Below, piece after piece: positions 62,701-64,000 of a DNA stretch of 64,000 bases. This stretch comes from Piscicola geometra (Eukaryota; Annelida; Clitellata; Hirudinida; Piscicolidae). Positions within the stretch are counted from its first letter, which is position 1. Every line of letters starts with the position of its first letter. The stretch covers positions 5,427,241 to 5,491,240 of the forward strand of contig OX030959.1 in assembly GCA_943735955.1 (NCBI GenBank). Reading direction: 5' to 3'. The notes under the pieces were generated by a model. It was not told the origin of the DNA, did no database searches, and worked only from the letters and a program-made list of their open reading frames with translations. The position numbers were made by a program, and so were the translations under genes.

Positions 62701-64000
62701 TATTGCAAATAGGCTTTAATTATTTCTATAGTGATTTATAAAAAATCTTTATTTTCAAAATATATGATTTAATGACAATAAAAAAAGATTAAATTTTTAA
62801 GAGTTAAATACTTAATAAGATGATAATGAAATCTCAAATAAATCTAGTTGTTATCTCATTCAATAGAATTTTATTTGAATATTAATTATATTTTCATATC
62901 AAATACTTAATTTATTACAGAAAGCTAACCCGTAAAAAACTGAGAATGTTTGACAGGATGGAGGCTCGATACTACAAAATCCTTGCTAGAACTAAACGTA
63001 AATTAAAGCAAAAAGAAAAAAGAAAAATAACAAAGCTCAATGAAAAGATGGAAAATCTCTTTGGAAAAGATTGGAGAATGATTGACAAAATAGAAAGAAA
63101 AAACCTCTTAGAAAAAGCATGCCAAAAACCTGAATATCAAACTCCGTGCAAGCCTGAACAGGTTAATTGTTATTATAATCACTTTAAGTTTGTATAAAAA
63201 ATAATTTGTGTATAAAAAAAATTAGTTTTACATTTAAATATTGCTAAAAAGCAATTATTTCAAATAATAAAATTCAACTTATTGACATTTTTCAGAAGAT
63301 GCATTGCATTAAAAACAGAAAAGGCAGAGTGAGTGTCTTGAAGTGTGAAATCATCCGCCAAGCATGGGTCTTACCACGTGACGCATTAATGACATCACAC
63401 GAATCCCTTTCAGTATCACCCTTGGGCTTCCACGCGTCATCATCATTACCTTCTTCGTTTCCGTTGTTGTCTTCATCGTCGTATCTTTCCCTTTCCTCTG
63501 ATAAATGCCTGTGTAAGAAACCGGTGAACAGAAAGAAGAGGCATTTTGAAATGAAGAATGTTGGAACTAAAGAAGTGACTAGATTGAAAAAGAGAAGAAA
63601 CACTTTAGATGGAAATATGAACTGGGGAAAAAAACGAATGAAAAATGGTTTGCATAAACACTTTTTTTAGTTTATTATTGTTTGGCTAAAATTATTTTTT
63701 ATATATGTAAACAAATTTCCTGTAGAATGTGTGAAATGAGTTCATAACTAACAAATTGATAGTCTCAGAAACCAAGTTACTCCATTAATAACAAATTAAC
63801 TGTAGCAATTTAATATCACGCCAGGTGTTGAAGCCTCTACAGAAATTCCTTGTGTTATAAAGTTCAAGGGTGAAGATACATATATAAATCCTTATGAACT
63901 TTTGGAAAAAAGGGTGAATGAAAGTGATAGTAATGTTATAGAAAAGAATTACGGAGACAAAACGAATGTTGCCTCAACAAATAAAGTTGAGAGTGAACAA
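53735..64000 (+). CDS. SULF: Extracellular heparan sulfate 6-O-endosulfatase (SULF), 5' part, with large N/K-rich insertion
   Basis: Exons: 53735-56087, 56323-56439, 57144-57266, 59143-59230, 59452-59589, 60479-60574, 60703-60853, 61595-61770, 61950-62453, 62633-62674, 62921-63161, 63296-63647, 63825 to beyond 64000 (1519 codons; the 3' end is outside). SULF removes 6-O-sulfates from heparan sulfate at the cell surface, tuning Wnt, FGF and other signals. A signal peptide (1 to about 22) is followed by about 745 residues rich in Asn, Lys and Ser with no domain. The catalytic domain then starts at about 769 with [13 protein letters not shown]. Formylglycine motif CCPSR at 814-818. Later blocks: [58 protein letters not shown] and [14 protein letters not shown] second insert of about 130 N/D/K-rich residues precedes [10 protein letters not shown], the hydrophilic-domain junction. 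Vertebrate SULFs reach LTDDQD by about residue 50. Confidence 0.94.
57087..57141. repeat. (CA)n microsatellite at the SULF exon 3 acceptor
   Basis: A CACACA array broken by two AA steps, running directly into ACACACAAAG, the 3' splice site of SULF exon 3. Confidence 0.95.

Noticed and set aside
1..64000. CRISPR array, phage, bacterial operon or viral insertion
   Set aside because: No spacer-separated repeats, no prokaryotic gene layout and no recognisable viral gene; introns occur throughout.

Overview
This window is nuclear DNA from a bilaterian invertebrate. It is AT-rich and full of microsatellites, with short GT-AG introns between small coding exons. The gene set (polycystin-1 family, CRIP, BCKDHA, PHF12, VPS29, LACTB, RNF114-type, SULF) is metazoan. 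The low-complexity N/K/T/S-rich protein segments and the TTA, CAT and CA microsatellites would fit a spiralian such as an annelid or leech. That last step is a guess from style, not a database result. Exon models below were built by hand from homology plus splice-site phase, and every complete CDS sums to a multiple of three.

Layout. (1) 371-11801 (+): a 25-exon polycystin-1-like receptor-channel of about 2678 aa; one intron holds 27 identical copies of a 30-bp hairpin-forming minisatellite. (2) 12221-15594 (-): an ankyrin-repeat/SOCS-box protein (683 aa), convergent with the polycystin gene. (3) 15758-17306 (-): a 77-aa CRIP-type LIM protein lying only 163 bp upstream of the ankyrin gene, with an unpaired 3' splice site between them. 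(4) 18832-22685 (+): BCKDHA, the mitochondrial branched-chain keto-acid dehydrogenase E1 alpha. (5) 23985-32584 (-): a PHF12 (Pf1)-like double-PHD protein with long simple-sequence tracts. (6) 33083-34474 (+): VPS29 of retromer, head-to-head with the PHF12-like gene. (7) 36164-44386 (+): a membrane-anchored Ig+EGF ligand of neuregulin/vein type. (8) 45401-47879 (-): LACTB, a mitochondrial serine-beta-lactamase-like protein. (9) 48438-49947 (+): an RNF114-type RING E3 ligase, head-to-head with LACTB and using one GC-AG intron. (10) 53735 to beyond 64000 (+): an extracellular heparan-sulfate 6-O-endosulfatase (SULF) carrying a roughly 745-residue N/K-rich insertion before its catalytic domain; its 3' end lies outside the window.

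The genes do not form one pathway. Links worth noting are two compact head-to-head pairs likely to share promoter regions (PHF12-like/VPS29 and LACTB/RNF114-like), and the CRIP-ankyrin tandem, whose intergenic structure (poly(A) signal, about 35 nt, 3' splice site, 47 nt, ATG) resembles an operon or trans-splicing junction. Fragments that look like a tRNA-derived SINE family are scattered in introns and intergenic DNA.

No clearly new multi-gene system is visible. The most unusual items are the SULF insertions, the perfect hairpin minisatellite, the transmembrane neuregulin-like gene, the CRIP-ankyrin junction, and the repeated use of microsatellites as the tract before 3' splice sites.
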